A stretch of 64,000 nt of DNA from Cupriavidus sp. YR651 (GCF_900101625.1 NZ_FMYZ01000002.1:372001-436000), one strand, 5' to 3'; numbered from the stretch's first letter, positions 1 through 9,936 are shown. The notes: a model not told the origin generated them from the letters alone. Translations and numbers: made by a program.

Positions 1-316
1 CGGGCAGCGCCTGCAGCCGTTCCACGAGCGAATCGTGGTTGGCGGCATCGAGCGGCACCACGCAACCCTGCTGGCTGGCGGCGTCGCCGGCGAGGATCAG
101 CCAGGCGGTGCCGGCCCACGGCGCGCGGTCGGACACGCGCACGACCACGCGTTCGAGCGCATCCCACGAGATTTCCTCGCGCTGGGCGTCAGGGCGATGC
201 ACGACCACATGGTCGTCAAACATATTGATCACGAACGGCACGTTCGGGTCGACGCGCCGTGTCGCGGGCTTTGCACTGCCCGCATTGAAAAACCGGTTGC
301 GCAGCCAATCCATCAT
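1..316 (-). CDS. Hypothetical protein, C-terminus cut by window edge
   Basis: The visible N-terminal 105 residues begin MMDWLRNRFF and continue with a mixed alpha/beta-looking stretch containing FVINMFDDHVVVHRPD and an SWDALERVVVRVSD segment. No family is recognised. The ATG overlaps the pepP stop codon as ATGA (314-316 against 313-315), so the gene is translationally coupled behind pepP. There is no signal peptide or membrane segment in the visible part. The reading frame is open to position 1. Confidence 0.6.
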   Translation of the reverse strand, partial: MMDWLRNRFFNAGSAKPATRRVDPNVPFVINMFDDHVVVHRPDAQREEISWDALERVVVRVSDRAPWAGTAWLILAGDAASQQGCVVPLDAANHDSLVERLQALP

Positions 317-1710
317 TGCAATGCTCCCTCCTTGTCGCGCATCAGCGCTTCGATCTCGTCGGCCTTCACCGGCACGCCGCGCGTCAGGATCTCGCAGTCG
401 CCTGCGGTGACCACGGCGTCGTCCTCGATGCGGATGCCGATATGCCAGTAGCGTTCAGGTACGTCTTCCGACGGACGCACATAGATGCCGGGTTCGACGG
501 TCAGGACCATGCCCGGCTGCAGCGGCCGCCACGGGCGCTCGCCTTCGTGCCCCGCGGGCAGCGGGCCCGGCACGCGGTACTCGCCCACGTCGTGCACGTC
601 CATGCCGAGCCAGTGGCCCGTGCGGTGCATGTAGAAACGGCGGTAGCTGCCGCTTGCCAGCACATCGTCCAGCGAGCCTTCCTTGTTGCGGTCCAGCAGG
701 CCGGTATCGAGCATGCCCTGCGCCAGCACGCGCACGGCGGCGTCGTGCGGCACGTTGTAAGGCACGCCGGCACGCGTCTCGGCAATGGCGGCTTCCTGCG
801 CGGCCAGCACCAGGTCATAAAGCTCGCGTTGCGCCGGCGAGAAGCGGCCGGAGACCGGGAAGGTGCGCGTGATGTCCGACGCGTAGCCGTCCAGTTCGCA
901 GCCGGCATCGATCAGGCAGAGATCGCCGTCGCGCAGTTCGGCGGGGCCGGCGCGGTAGTGCAGCACGCAGGCGTTGGCGCCAGTGGCGACGATCGAGTTG
1001 TAGGCCACGCTTTGCGCGCCGTGGCGACGGAATTCATAGAGCAGCTCCGCCTCCAGGTGGTACTCGCGCAGACCCTGGCGCGACGTGCGCATCGCGCGGA
1101 CGTGGGCCTGGGCCGAGATCTCGCCGGCGCGGCGCATGGTGGCGATCTCGCCGGCATCCTTGAACAGGCGCATCTCGTCCAGCAGCGTGCGCACGTCCAG
1201 CGCCACGGGCGGGGCGGCCACGCCAGCCCGGCCTTGCGTGCGCACGGCATCTAGCCAGCGGCGCACCTTGAGGTCCGTCTCCGCCGATGCGGCCAGCGGG
1301 TAGGCCACCTGGGCCCGGTTTGCCAGCAGCGGCGGCAGTTGCGTGTCGATGTCCTCGACGGAGTACGCATCGTCAAAGCCGAATGTGGCGCGCGCGCCTT
1401 CCGGGCCGTAGCGGAAACCGTCCCAGATCTCGCGCTCCTCATGCTTGGGGCGGCAGAACAGGATGCTGCGGTCGGCGCCGTCGCCGGGCCCGCCGGCCAC
1501 GAGCACCAGCACGGCCTCGGGTTCCGTGAAGCCGGTCAGGTAATAGAAATAGCTGTCGTGCCGGTACGGGTAGTCGCTGTCGCGATTGCGCATGGCTTCG
1601 GCCGCGGTGGGCACGATGGCCACGCCGCCACCGCCGGCACGCAGGTGTTGCAGCACACGGGCGCGGCGGTCGCGGCACGCGCCAAGGAGAGCGGAGTCGG
1701 GTGCGGACAT
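313..1710 (-). CDS. pepP: Xaa-Pro aminopeptidase PepP (M24B)
   Basis: A 465-residue protein of usual PepP length. It releases N-terminal residues preceding proline in the cytoplasm, using two metal ions. The N-terminal creatinase-like domain (about residues 1-170) contains YYLTGFTEPEAV. The pita-bread catalytic domain shows the expected metal ligands: LIDAGCELDGYASDITRTF (two Asp), HRTGHWLGMDVHD (His), TVEPGIYV (Glu) and GIRIEDDAVV (Glu). The start at MSAPDSALLG gives the normal N-terminus. The stop overlaps the start of the next gene by four bases, so both probably share a transcript. In related genomes this operon usually continues into ubiquinone-biosynthesis hydroxylases, which would lie outside the window. 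Confidence 0.95.
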   Translation of the reverse strand: MSAPDSALLGACRDRRARVLQHLRAGGGGVAIVPTAAEAMRNRDSDYPYRHDSYFYYLTGFTEPEAVLVLVAGGPGDGADRSILFCRPKHEEREIWDGFRYGPEGARATFGFDDAYSVEDIDTQLPPLLANRAQVAYPLAASAETDLKVRRWLDAVRTQGRAGVAAPPVALDVRTLLDEMRLFKDAGEIATMRRAGEISAQAHVRAMRTSRQGLREYHLEAELLYEFRRHGAQSVAYNSIVATGANACVLHYRAGPAELRDGDLCLIDAGCELDGYASDITRTFPVSGRFSPAQRELYDLVLAAQEAAIAETRAGVPYNVPHDAAVRVLAQGMLDTGLLDRNKEGSLDDVLASGSYRRFYMHRTGHWLGMDVHDVGEYRVPGPLPAGHEGERPWRPLQPGMVLTVEPGIYVRPSEDVPERYWHIGIRIEDDAVVTAGDCEILTRGVPVKADEIEALMRDKEGALQ

Positions 1711-1814
1711 GGGATGAAAGCGGTGAGGGGGAATGTGCCGATTCTAAACCCGTCGGCGCGTGATGCGGGCTGCCCGCGGCCCGGGATGGCACGCGGGCGC
1801 GGGGAGCGGGGCGC

Positions 1815-2552
1815 TCAGGCCCCGCGCGTACCGGTGGCGGGGGCGGTCAGTGCCGCGTCCAGTGCGGCCAGCTGCGCCGGGGTGCCAACGTTCTCCCAGC
1901 GACCGTCGAAGCGCTCGCCGGTAGCCGTGCCGTCGGCAATCGCCGCGCGGTAGTACGGCGACATCGCCACCTTCTCGCCGGGCTCGATGTCGCGGAACAG
2001 GCGGGTGTCGTACAGGCCGATATTGCCAAACGTCAGCGCCTCGCCGGGGTTCGCGGCATCGGGCATGTGCAGCCGCCCGTCCGGGCCCAGCGCAAAGTCG
2101 CCGCGCGGATGAAACGGCGGATTCGGCACCATGACCAGATGCATGCGCGGGCGCGCCGCGCCGGCCATTTCACGGGCGCGGGGCAGCAGCGTGCGGAAGT
2201 CGAAATCGCAGAAAATGTCGCCCGAAACCGCCAGGAAGATGCCGCCATCCGCGGGACCGGCCGTCAGCAGCGGCAACGCCCGGGCAATCCCGCCGGCAGT
2301 CTCCAGCGCGCTGCCTTCGGCCGACCAATGGATGCGCACGCCGTGGCGCGCGCCATCGCCAAGTGCGGCTTCCAGCTGCTCGCCGAGCCACGCGTGATTG
2401 ATGACGATATCGGTGAAGCCGGCGCGGGCCAGCGCTTCGATCTTCCAGACGATCAGCGGCTTGCCACCCACCGGGAGCAACGGCTTGGGGCAGGTGTCGG
2501 TCAGCGGCCGCATGCGGTCGCCGCGGCCGGCGGCAAAAATCATCGCTTTCAC
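1815..2552 (-). CDS. murU: N-acetylmuramate alpha-1-phosphate uridylyltransferase MurU
   Basis: A 245-residue nucleotidyltransferase with the sugar-nucleotidyltransferase signature FAAGRGDRMRPLTDTCPKP at its N-terminus and a metal-binding Asp in VSGDIFCDFD. MurU makes UDP-MurNAc from MurNAc-1-phosphate in the peptidoglycan recycling route that bypasses MurA. The assignment over a generic NTP transferase rests on the amgK-like kinase at the head of the same cluster, the known pairing in Pseudomonas and many beta/gammaproteobacteria. The start codon is GTG, overlapping the azlD stop as GTGA, which implies translational coupling. Confidence 0.85.
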   Translation of the reverse strand: MKAMIFAAGRGDRMRPLTDTCPKPLLPVGGKPLIVWKIEALARAGFTDIVINHAWLGEQLEAALGDGARHGVRIHWSAEGSALETAGGIARALPLLTAGPADGGIFLAVSGDIFCDFDFRTLLPRAREMAGAARPRMHLVMVPNPPFHPRGDFALGPDGRLHMPDAANPGEALTFGNIGLYDTRLFRDIEPGEKVAMSPYYRAAIADGTATGERFDGRWENVGTPAQLAALDAALTAPATGTRGA

Positions 2553-2872
2553 AGCAGGAACTCCAGTGCAATCAGGGTGGCCATGCCGCCGGCGATCGTC
2601 CAGCCGACGCTGCGCGTGCGGGCCGCGATGACGATGGCCACCAGCCCGGCCAGCAGCCGCGTGTTATGCGGGCTCAGATAGAGGGTGCCATCGCGCATCA
2701 GCAGATCGGGTGCGATCAGCGCCGAAAGCATCGCGGCCGGCACGAACTGCAGTGCGACCCGAAACCATGCCGGCAACCGCACGCGGCCTTCGATGGCGAT
2801 AAAGGACAGGCGGATCAGGAACGTGGCCATTCCGGCGCCAAGGAACACCCAGAGCAGCGTCATCGGGCTCAT
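2549..2872 (-). CDS. azlD: AzlD family branched-chain amino acid export subunit
   Basis: A 107-residue membrane protein, the usual AzlD size, with three to four hydrophobic segments and the family-typical N-terminal pattern MATFLIRLSFIA. AzlD is the small partner of AzlC in export of branched-chain amino acids. The ATG overlaps the azlC stop (ATGA) and its own stop overlaps murU (GTGA), so translation runs coupled through azlC-azlD-murU. The sequence gives no direct information on substrate. Confidence 0.9.
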   Translation of the reverse strand: MSPMTLLWVFLGAGMATFLIRLSFIAIEGRVRLPAWFRVALQFVPAAMLSALIAPDLLMRDGTLYLSPHNTRLLAGLVAIVIAARTRSVGWTIAGGMATLIALEFLL

Positions 2873-3648
2873 GCGGCGGGCTCCTTGTGCTCCGTGCGGC
2901 CCGGCGCGGCATGTCCGCGGCCGAGCAGCAGCATGCCCACGGCAATCCCGCCGAGTGCCGCCACCATGATGCCCAGCTTGTGCGGCAGGCTGAAGCAGAC
3001 CACCGCCAGCGCCGTGGCCGCCAGCGCCGCCGCCACCTGGGCACGATGCTTCAGGTTGGGCACGATGATCGCGATAAAGGTCAGCGGCAGGAAGAAATCG
3101 AGCGGCCAGTCGCGGGGCACCTGCGCGCCCACCAGTACGCCAGCCAGCGTGGAGAGCTGCCAGCTGGACCACAACGCGAAGCCCGCGCCGAAATAGAACC
3201 AGTGGCGGTAGCGCTGGTGGTCACCGGTGTCTCCCAGGCGGCGCGTCATCGCGGCAAAGGCTTCGTCGGTCAGCAGATAGGCGATCAGCGCTTTCCACCG
3301 GCGCGGCAGCGGTGCCAGCGAGGCGGCGATCGTGGCGGAGTACAGCGCGTGGCGCAGGTTCACCATTGCCACCGTGAAGGCGATCACGAGCGCGGGCGTG
3401 CCCGCCGACCACAGTTGCGTGAGGATCATCTGCGAGGCGCCGCCGAACACGATCGCGCTCATCGCGCAGGCGAGCCACGCCGGCATGCCCGCATTGACCG
3501 CCAGCACGCCATAGATCAGGCCGAACGGCACCACGCCCAGCAGCATGGGCGCCAGCGCGCGCACGCCGGCCCACCACTCGCCGCCGCGGGTGGGCGGCAG
3601 GGGAGCGGTCGACAACAGGGAGGGTGGGGGCGGCGAGGGGAGTGGCAC
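2869..3648 (-). CDS. azlC: AzlC family ABC-type-independent amino acid exporter
   Basis: A 259-residue inner membrane protein with a proline-rich N-terminal tail followed by GVRALAPMLLGVVPFGLIYG, the hallmark AzlC opening, and about six to seven transmembrane segments. It works with AzlD. The start is a GTG at 3646-3648, two bases after the amgK stop. The first ~25 residues (PSPPPPSLL-like) are low complexity, so a start further in, near GVRALAPM, cannot be excluded although no better start codon is evident. Confidence 0.9.
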   Translation of the reverse strand: MPLPSPPPPSLLSTAPLPPTRGGEWWAGVRALAPMLLGVVPFGLIYGVLAVNAGMPAWLACAMSAIVFGGASQMILTQLWSAGTPALVIAFTVAMVNLRHALYSATIAASLAPLPRRWKALIAYLLTDEAFAAMTRRLGDTGDHQRYRHWFYFGAGFALWSSWQLSTLAGVLVGAQVPRDWPLDFFLPLTFIAIIVPNLKHRAQVAAALAATALAVVCFSLPHKLGIMVAALGGIAVGMLLLGRGHAAPGRTEHKEPAA

Positions 3649-3650
3649 GC

Positions 3651-4697
3651 TCAGAACGTGTAGCCGGCCGGGCGCTCGGCGCCTTCCAGCGCATCCAGCA
3701 GTCGCATGAGCTTGCGCAGTTCGCTGTAGCGGCCGGCGACGTTACGCGTGTACTTGAGCACCAGCGGCAGGTTGGCCAGGTAGCCGTCCTTGCCGTCGCG
3801 GTGATACAGGCGGGCGAAGATGCCCAGGACTTTCAGGTGGCGTTGCAGGCCCATCCACTCGTAGTCGCGGTAGAAATCGCCAAAATCGGCAGCCACGGGC
3901 AGGCCGGCCTTGCGTGCGCGTTCCCAGTAGCGGATCAGCCAGTCGAGCTGCTGTTCCTCGTCCCACTCGATATAGGCGTCGCGCCACAGCGACACCGCGT
4001 CATAGGTGATCGGGCCGATCACCGCGTCCTGGAAGTCCAGGATGCCGGGATTGGCGCCATCCGGCATCACCATCAGGTTGCGGGAGTGATAGTCGCGGTG
4101 CACATAGACCTGCGGCTGGGCCAGGTTGTTGGCCAGGATGCTGCCGAAGACCTCGTGCAGGTCCGCCTGCTGGGCCTCCGTGAGCGTGACGCCAAGATGC
4201 TTTGCCACATACCACTGCGGGAAGAGGTCCAGCTCCCGCTGCAGCAGCGCGCGGTCGTAGGCGGGCAGGGTGCCGGGGCGCGTGCCGGCCTGGATCTTCA
4301 CCAGCGCGGCGGCGGCATCGCCATACAGGCCGTTGGCCGACGTTTCGTCCAGCCGGGACAGGTACGTCTGGCTGCCCAGGTCGGCCAGCAGCAGGAATCC
4401 CTGCGCCAGGTCCTGCGCCAGCACGGTTGGCACGGTCACGCCGGCCTCGCCGAAGAGCGCGGCCACATGGATGAAGGGCCCGCAGTCCTCATGCGTCGGT
4501 GGCGCATCCATCACGATGGCGGTGGGATGCGCCGCGTGGCCGGTGCGGACGCGGAAGTAGCGCCGGAAGCTGGCGTCGGCGGATGCCGGGGCGCAGGAAT
4601 CAGGGTCGATGGACCATGCGGCGCCAAGTCCGGCAACCCAGGATTTGAGTTGTGTGATGCGCGGGTCGTGGCCCGGGTCGTGAAGAAGTGCTGCCAT
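3651..4697 (-). CDS. amgK: N-acetylmuramate/N-acetylglucosamine kinase AmgK
   Basis: A 348-residue aminoglycoside-phosphotransferase-fold kinase. The catalytic loop VHRDYHSRNLMV and the metal-binding ILDFQDAVIGP are intact. AmgK phosphorylates the anomeric position of MurNAc and GlcNAc recovered from peptidoglycan, feeding MurU. The start at MAALLHDPGHD was chosen because upstream in-frame sequence runs into the divergent lptD control region. The gene sits back to back with lptD, a frequent arrangement in this group, and heads the cluster amgK-azlC-azlD-murU. The kinase assignment relies partly on the murU linkage. Confidence 0.85.
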   Translation of the reverse strand: MAALLHDPGHDPRITQLKSWVAGLGAAWSIDPDSCAPASADASFRRYFRVRTGHAAHPTAIVMDAPPTHEDCGPFIHVAALFGEAGVTVPTVLAQDLAQGFLLLADLGSQTYLSRLDETSANGLYGDAAAALVKIQAGTRPGTLPAYDRALLQRELDLFPQWYVAKHLGVTLTEAQQADLHEVFGSILANNLAQPQVYVHRDYHSRNLMVMPDGANPGILDFQDAVIGPITYDAVSLWRDAYIEWDEEQQLDWLIRYWERARKAGLPVAADFGDFYRDYEWMGLQRHLKVLGIFARLYHRDGKDGYLANLPLVLKYTRNVAGRYSELRKLMRLLDALEGAERPAGYTF

Positions 4698-4724
4698 GCC
4701 GGAAAGGGAGGATACGATGCCCCG

Positions 4725-4730
4725 TATAAT
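4725..4730 (+). promoter_or_regulatory. Candidate -10 element upstream of lptD
   Basis: A perfect TATAAT hexamer lies in the 177-bp divergent gap between amgK and lptD, about 145 bp before the lptD ATG. The opposite strand reads TATTAT nearby, so it could serve either direction. No convincing -35 hexamer is visible at 16-18 bp. Confidence 0.35.
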
Positions 4731-4874
4731 ACCCGACCAGACCCGGGCGCCGGGTGGCCCCCGGGAGGGGCCTATGTTGCCCCGCAGCCCGCTCCGGCAA
4801 GGGCTGGCGGGAGATATGGACCGTCCGCGGTCCGTCAGCAGCGCCCGACGCCGAGCCGACCGACAACCGCTCGA

Positions 4875-7355
4875 ATGACCGAACAAGAACGATCACCGCA
4901 TCATCCGGCCACCCGACCGCCTGAGCCACCGGGCCGGCTCCGGCGCGTGCGCGCCGTCCTGCCGCCCGCCAGCGCGCTGCGCCCGCTCGTGCTGGCCATG
5001 GCTGGCCTGTCGGTGAGCGTGCACGCCCAGTACAACGCCGGCTCTGCCATTCCCGGTATCGATGTGGCGGAGCCGACCGTCACGCAAACACCGGAGCCCC
5101 CTCCGCCACCGCCGGAATCCGGCGAACTGGTGCCGCGGCTGGCCGAGCCGGGCGGTCGGGCCGCGCCGACCGGAAGCAGCATCAGCGTCACGCCGTCCGC
5201 GCCATCCAACCCCAGCGCGCCCGCCTATGTGTCTGGCGATCGTCTTGACGGCTACAGCGAAAAGGGTGTGGCGCTGGAAGGCAATGCGGAACTGCGCCGT
5301 GACGGCGCCGTGATCAAGGGCGACAAGCTGACCTACGACCAGGACACCGATGAGGCATTCGCCACCGGCAATGTCCGCATGTCCAAGGGCGGCACGCTGG
5401 CCGTGGGCCCCGAGGCCCGCATGCGCGTGGAAGCCAACGAAGGCTACATGCTGTCGCCGGACTACTACTTCAAGCAGACTGGTGGCGCGGGCAGTGCGGA
5501 GCGGATCGACTTCATCGACCCGGACCGGAGCACGCTGAAGAAGGCGTCGTACACGACCTGCTCGCCGGACAACGCGGACTGGTATTTCAGCGCCAACAAG
5601 CTGGATATCGACAACGACCGCCAGGTGGGCACCGCCTATGGCGGTGTGCTGCGTTTCTTCGATGTGCCGATTGCCGGTGCGCCCGCGTTCACGTTCCCGC
5701 TCAATGACGAGCGCCGCAGCGGCGTGCTGGCGCCGCTGTTCGGCTACAGCTCGAAATCGGGCCTGGACCTGACCGTCCCGTACTACTTCAACCTCGCGCC
5801 GAACCGGGACCTGACGCTCTATCCGCGCCTGCTGTCTTCGCGCGGCGTGCAACTGGGTGAAGATTTCCGCTACCTCGGCGACGGCTACAGCGGCCGTATC
5901 CGGGGCGAGTTCCTGCCGGACGACAAGAAGGCGGGCCGCGACCGCTGGGCCTACTCGATCCAGCACACCCAGCGGATCATCCCGGGCCTGACGGCCTACG
6001 CCAACGTCAGCAAGGTTTCGGACGACCAGTACCCGGACGATCTGACGCGCTCGGTGTCGCAATCGACGCTGCGCCAGTACACGCAGGAAGGTGGCGTCGT
6101 CTACGCCTGGCAGGACTTCGTGTTCCTCGCCCGGGTGCAGAAGTTCCAGACGCTGCGGCCCAGCGAACCGTCGTACGAGCGTGAGCCGCAGTTGAACGGC
6201 CGCTACACGCGCTATGACTTCCATGGCTTCGATATCTCGGTGGAAGCGGACTACACGCGCTTCCGCATTCCGCTGACCAGCACCGGCATCCAGCAGCCGG
6301 AAGGCAGCCGCGCGTTCATCCAGCCGGTGATCAGCTACCCGATCATCCGTCCGGGCTGGTTCGTGACGCCGAAGGTCATCTTCAACGCGGCGCAGTACAA
6401 CATGGACCAGGGCACCAATACGACTGGTGCGTCCAATACGCTGAACCGGACGGTGCCGACCGTGAGCCTGGACACGGGGATGACGTTCGACCGCTCGGCG
6501 CCGAGCGTGAGCAAGCTGTTCGGCGTGAACTACACGCAGACGCTGGAGCCGCGCCTGTTCTACGTCTATACGCCGTTCCGCGACCAGAGCGCCTTCCCGC
6601 TGTTCGATACCGTGCAGTCGGACTTTGGCTACGGGCAGATCTTCAGCGAGAATCCCTTCACCGGTAATGACCGGGTTGCGGACAACAACAAGCTGACGGC
6701 GGGTGTGACCACGCGCCTGATCGAATCCGACACCGGTATCGAGCGCTTCCGCGGCACGATCGCGCAGCGCTTCGATTTCACCGGCCAGCGCGTGCAGATC
6801 AGCGGCACCACGCAGGACACCAAGCCGAGCTATTCCGACCTGCTGGCCGCCACGACAATCCAGCTGTTTCGCGGCTACTATCTCGATGCGGGTATCCAGT
6901 ACAGCCCCGAAGACAACCGCATGAACTACTCGAACGTGGCGTTCTCGTGGCGCCCGGAGTCGCGCAAGCTGGTGAACTTCGGCTACCGCTACCGGCGCCC
7001 CACGTCGGTGACGGACAATTCCGCCATCGACCAGCTCGAAGTGTCCGGCCAGTGGCCGCTGACACGCCGCACCTACGGCGTTGGCCGCGTGGCGTTCGAC
7101 AAAGAGGCGAATCAGCTCGTCGATGCGCTGGCCGGCATCGAATATGCCGCCGACTGCTGGGTGGGCCGCGTGGTCTACCAGCGTTTCCGCAACACCACGC
7201 AGGGCTACACCGGCCGGATTTTCCTGCAGGTGGAATTCCGCGGACTGTCGAAAATCGGCTCGAACCCGCTGGACATGTTGCGCCTGAACGTGCCAGGCTA
7301 CGAGCCCGTCACCGCACGTCCGGTGCCGACGTCCCAGTACGATCACTATGAATGA
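4875..7355 (+). CDS. lptD: LPS-assembly outer membrane protein LptD
   Basis: An 826-residue outer membrane beta-barrel that, with LptE, inserts LPS into the outer leaflet. The start at MTEQERSPHH precedes a long positively charged n-region and a hydrophobic core ending LSVSVHAQ, a plausible signal-peptidase site near residue 53. An OstA/LptA-like jellyroll domain follows (for example GVALEGNAELRRDGAVIKGDKLTYDQDTD), then the LptD barrel domain with many aromatic-alternating strands. Only two cysteines are visible, near residues 229 (TTCSPDN) and 761 (ADCWVG), against four in E. coli. The gene heads lptD-surA-pdxA-rsmA, so the LptD chaperone SurA is co-transcribed. Confidence 0.95.
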   Translation: MTEQERSPHHPATRPPEPPGRLRRVRAVLPPASALRPLVLAMAGLSVSVHAQYNAGSAIPGIDVAEPTVTQTPEPPPPPPESGELVPRLAEPGGRAAPTGSSISVTPSAPSNPSAPAYVSGDRLDGYSEKGVALEGNAELRRDGAVIKGDKLTYDQDTDEAFATGNVRMSKGGTLAVGPEARMRVEANEGYMLSPDYYFKQTGGAGSAERIDFIDPDRSTLKKASYTTCSPDNADWYFSANKLDIDNDRQVGTAYGGVLRFFDVPIAGAPAFTFPLNDERRSGVLAPLFGYSSKSGLDLTVPYYFNLAPNRDLTLYPRLLSSRGVQLGEDFRYLGDGYSGRIRGEFLPDDKKAGRDRWAYSIQHTQRIIPGLTAYANVSKVSDDQYPDDLTRSVSQSTLRQYTQEGGVVYAWQDFVFLARVQKFQTLRPSEPSYEREPQLNGRYTRYDFHGFDISVEADYTRFRIPLTSTGIQQPEGSRAFIQPVISYPIIRPGWFVTPKVIFNAAQYNMDQGTNTTGASNTLNRTVPTVSLDTGMTFDRSAPSVSKLFGVNYTQTLEPRLFYVYTPFRDQSAFPLFDTVQSDFGYGQIFSENPFTGNDRVADNNKLTAGVTTRLIESDTGIERFRGTIAQRFDFTGQRVQISGTTQDTKPSYSDLLAATTIQLFRGYYLDAGIQYSPEDNRMNYSNVAFSWRPESRKLVNFGYRYRRPTSVTDNSAIDQLEVSGQWPLTRRTYGVGRVAFDKEANQLVDALAGIEYAADCWVGRVVYQRFRNTTQGYTGRIFLQVEFRGLSKIGSNPLDMLRLNVPGYEPVTARPVPTSQYDHYE

Positions 7356-7364
7356 CGGACCAAG

Positions 7365-8846
7365 ATGAAACGTCAAGCTTTCTCCGCGTTGTCCCGCATG
7401 AACCCCTGGCACCGCCTGTTGCTGTCCACGGTGCTCGCCACGCTGGCATTGCCGGCCGCGGCCCAGCTCCGTGCTCCCGGTGCCTCCGGTGCCGCCGGCC
7501 GGACCAGCGGCATCTTCCTGCCGCAGGCCGGCCAGGAAACCGCGGTGCCGTCGAGCCAGCCGCAGCTTGGCGTGCCGCAACCCACGCAGAAGCGATCGCA
7601 ACTGGTGGACGAGGTGGTGGCGATCGTCAACAACAGCGTGATCACGCGCCGCGAACTGCTTGACCGTGCCGACGAGATCGAAAGCCAGCTGCGTACCGCG
7701 AATCGCGAAGTGCCGCCGCGCGCCGACCTGCTCGGTGAAGTGCTGGAGCGCCTGGTGATGGAGCGCGTGCAGACGCAGGCTGCCCAGGATGCCGGCATCC
7801 GCGTGACGGACCAGGAAGTGGACCGCGCCATCGAATCCGTGGCGCAGCAGAACCGCCTGTCCGCCACCGACCTGCGCCGGCGGGTGGAAGCCACCGGCAT
7901 GAGCTGGACCAAGTACCGCGACGAGCTGCGCAAGCAGGTGCAGGTGATCCGTCTGCGCGAGCGCGAGGTCGATTCCAAGGTCCAGGTCTACGACGGCGAG
8001 ATCGACAACTACATTGCCGCACGCAGCGGCAAGGGCACCGCCACCGGCCCGACCGAATTCAACGTCGCCCAGATCCTGGTGCGTGTGCCCGAGGACGCGT
8101 CCGACGCCCAGAAGGCCCAGCTCAAGACCAAGGCCGAGGGCTTGCTGAAGCAGGCACTGGGCGGTGCCGACTTTGCCGAGCTTGCCAAGGCCAATTCCGA
8201 GGCGCCCGAAGCGTCGCAAGGCGGCGCGCTGGGCTTCCGCGAGATCGGCCGTCTTCCGGCCGTGTTCGCCAACGCCGTGGTCGACCTGCAGCCGGGCGCC
8301 GTGGCACCCGAGCTGGTGGAGTCCGCAAACGGCTTCCACGTGGTCAAGCTGAGCGCCAAGCGCACGGCGCCGGCGCAGCAGCCGCAGGCGAGCGACCGCA
8401 TCACCCAGACGCAGGTGCGCCACATCCTGATCCGCACCGGCCCCAACATGCCGGAAGCGGAAGCCAGGCGCCAGATGACGACGATCCGTGACCGCGTCAC
8501 GCACGGCGGCGATTTTGCCGACGCGGCGCGCCGCTTCTCGCAGGACGGTTCGGCGGCCCAGGGCGGTGACCTCGGCTGGGTGTCGCCGGGAGAACTGGTG
8601 CCCGAGTTCGAGCAGGCGATGAACCGCCTGCGGCCGGGCGAGATTTCCGATCCCGTCGTCTCGCAGTTCGGCGTGCACCTGATTCAGGTCATGAACCGCC
8701 GCGAGACCGAAGTGTCGCCCGAGAAGCAGCGCGATTTCGCCCGTGCGGAAGTGCGCGAGCAGAAGCTGCGCTCGGCCTATGATGACTGGGTGCGCCAGCT
8801 GCGCAGTGCGGCGTACGTGGAATACCGGATCAACCGCCAGCGCTGA
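7365..8846 (+). CDS. surA: Periplasmic peptidyl-prolyl isomerase/chaperone SurA
   Basis: A 493-residue protein with a signal peptide ending LALPAAAQ. The SurA N-terminal chaperone domain ([21 protein letters not shown]) is followed by two parvulin domains, beginning near [11 protein letters not shown] and [13 protein letters not shown], and a short C-terminal helix. SurA escorts unfolded outer membrane proteins, including LptD, across the periplasm. It starts ten bases after lptD. The Gly/Ala/Pro-rich linker between signal peptide and chaperone domain is longer than in E. coli (428 residues). Confidence 0.95.
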   Translation: MKRQAFSALSRMNPWHRLLLSTVLATLALPAAAQLRAPGASGAAGRTSGIFLPQAGQETAVPSSQPQLGVPQPTQKRSQLVDEVVAIVNNSVITRRELLDRADEIESQLRTANREVPPRADLLGEVLERLVMERVQTQAAQDAGIRVTDQEVDRAIESVAQQNRLSATDLRRRVEATGMSWTKYRDELRKQVQVIRLREREVDSKVQVYDGEIDNYIAARSGKGTATGPTEFNVAQILVRVPEDASDAQKAQLKTKAEGLLKQALGGADFAELAKANSEAPEASQGGALGFREIGRLPAVFANAVVDLQPGAVAPELVESANGFHVVKLSAKRTAPAQQPQASDRITQTQVRHILIRTGPNMPEAEARRQMTTIRDRVTHGGDFADAARRFSQDGSAAQGGDLGWVSPGELVPEFEQAMNRLRPGEISDPVVSQFGVHLIQVMNRRETEVSPEKQRDFARAEVREQKLRSAYDDWVRQLRSAAYVEYRINRQR

Positions 8847-8863
8847 CGCGCGGCCCCAGGACC

Positions 8864-9919
8864 ATGCCCGCCCCTCTCGCGCTAGCCATCTCCACCGGCG
8901 AACCCGCCGGCATCGGCCCCGATATCACCATCGGGGCACTGCTGCAGCTTGCGGGTGGCAATGGCAAGCGCAACGGGCACTATCGCTTCCATGTGCTGGG
9001 CGATGCCCGGCTGCTGGCCGACCGGGCCGCGGCGCTGGGCGTGGCCCACGCCTGGGCGCGCCTGATCGCCGAGGCCGCGGTGGTGGTGGAAGACATCCCG
9101 CTGGGTGTGCAGGCCGAGCCTGGCCGGCTGGATGCCCGCAACGGCCGGTATGTGCTGGCGCTGCTCGATGCCGCGGTGGATGGCCTGGAGGCCGGCCGCT
9201 ATGCGGCCATGGTCACCGCGCCGGTGCAGAAGAGCACGATCAACGATGCTGGCGTGCCCTTTACCGGCCATACCGAATACCTGGCGGCGCGCGCCGCCGT
9301 GCCGCGCGTGGTGATGATGCTGGCCGGCCCGCAGCCGGCGCATGACAACGCCATGCTGCGTGTGGCCCTGGCGACCACTCACCTGCCGCTGCGCGCAGTG
9401 CCCGACGCCCTCACGATTCCCTTGCTGGTGGAAACGCTGACGATCGTCGATGACGACCTGAGGCGCCACTTCGGCATCGCGCGGCCACGCATCCTGGTGA
9501 CCGGGCTGAACCCGCATGCCGGCGAGGCCGGTCACATGGGCCGCGAGGAAATCGACGTCATCGCGCCCGCGCTGGCCCAGGCCTGCGATGCCGGCATCGA
9601 TGCGCGCGGGCCGTACCCGGCCGACACCCTGTTCCAGCCCCGCCACCTGCGCGACGCCGACTGCGTGCTGGCGATGTACCATGACCAGGGGCTGGCGCCG
9701 CTGAAGTACGGCACCTTCGGCCATGGCGTCAATATCACGCTGGGGCTGCCCTTTATTCGCACATCGGTGGACCACGGCACCGCACTCGACCTGGCCGGCA
9801 CCGGCCGCGCCGAGCACGGCAGCATGATCGAGGCCATCCGGTGCGCCATTACCATGGCTGGCCATGCCAACGGGCGCCACGACGACGGCAATGCCGGCGC
9901 GCGGCCCGCAACCCGCTGA
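8864..9919 (+). CDS. pdxA: 4-hydroxythreonine-4-phosphate dehydrogenase PdxA
   Basis: A 351-residue NAD-dependent dehydrogenase of the pyridoxal 5'-phosphate pathway, oxidising 4-phosphohydroxy-L-threonine before condensation by PdxJ. The N-terminus [16 protein letters not shown] is diagnostic, as are [28 protein letters not shown] and the metal-site region [16 protein letters not shown]. It is slightly longer than E. coli PdxA (329), with insertions around residues 27-45. It lies 17 bp after surA and just ahead of rsmA, as in E. coli. Confidence 0.95.
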   Translation: MPAPLALAISTGEPAGIGPDITIGALLQLAGGNGKRNGHYRFHVLGDARLLADRAAALGVAHAWARLIAEAAVVVEDIPLGVQAEPGRLDARNGRYVLALLDAAVDGLEAGRYAAMVTAPVQKSTINDAGVPFTGHTEYLAARAAVPRVVMMLAGPQPAHDNAMLRVALATTHLPLRAVPDALTIPLLVETLTIVDDDLRRHFGIARPRILVTGLNPHAGEAGHMGREEIDVIAPALAQACDAGIDARGPYPADTLFQPRHLRDADCVLAMYHDQGLAPLKYGTFGHGVNITLGLPFIRTSVDHGTALDLAGTGRAEHGSMIEAIRCAITMAGHANGRHDDGNAGARPATR

Positions 9920-9936
9920 CGGCCAGCGCAGACACC

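Noticed and set aside
4893..8678. A 1261-codon minus-strand open frame opposite lptD and surA
   Set aside because: It has His/Arg/Val-rich shadow composition, no recognisable domain, and lies exactly antisense to two clear genes in a high-G+C genome.
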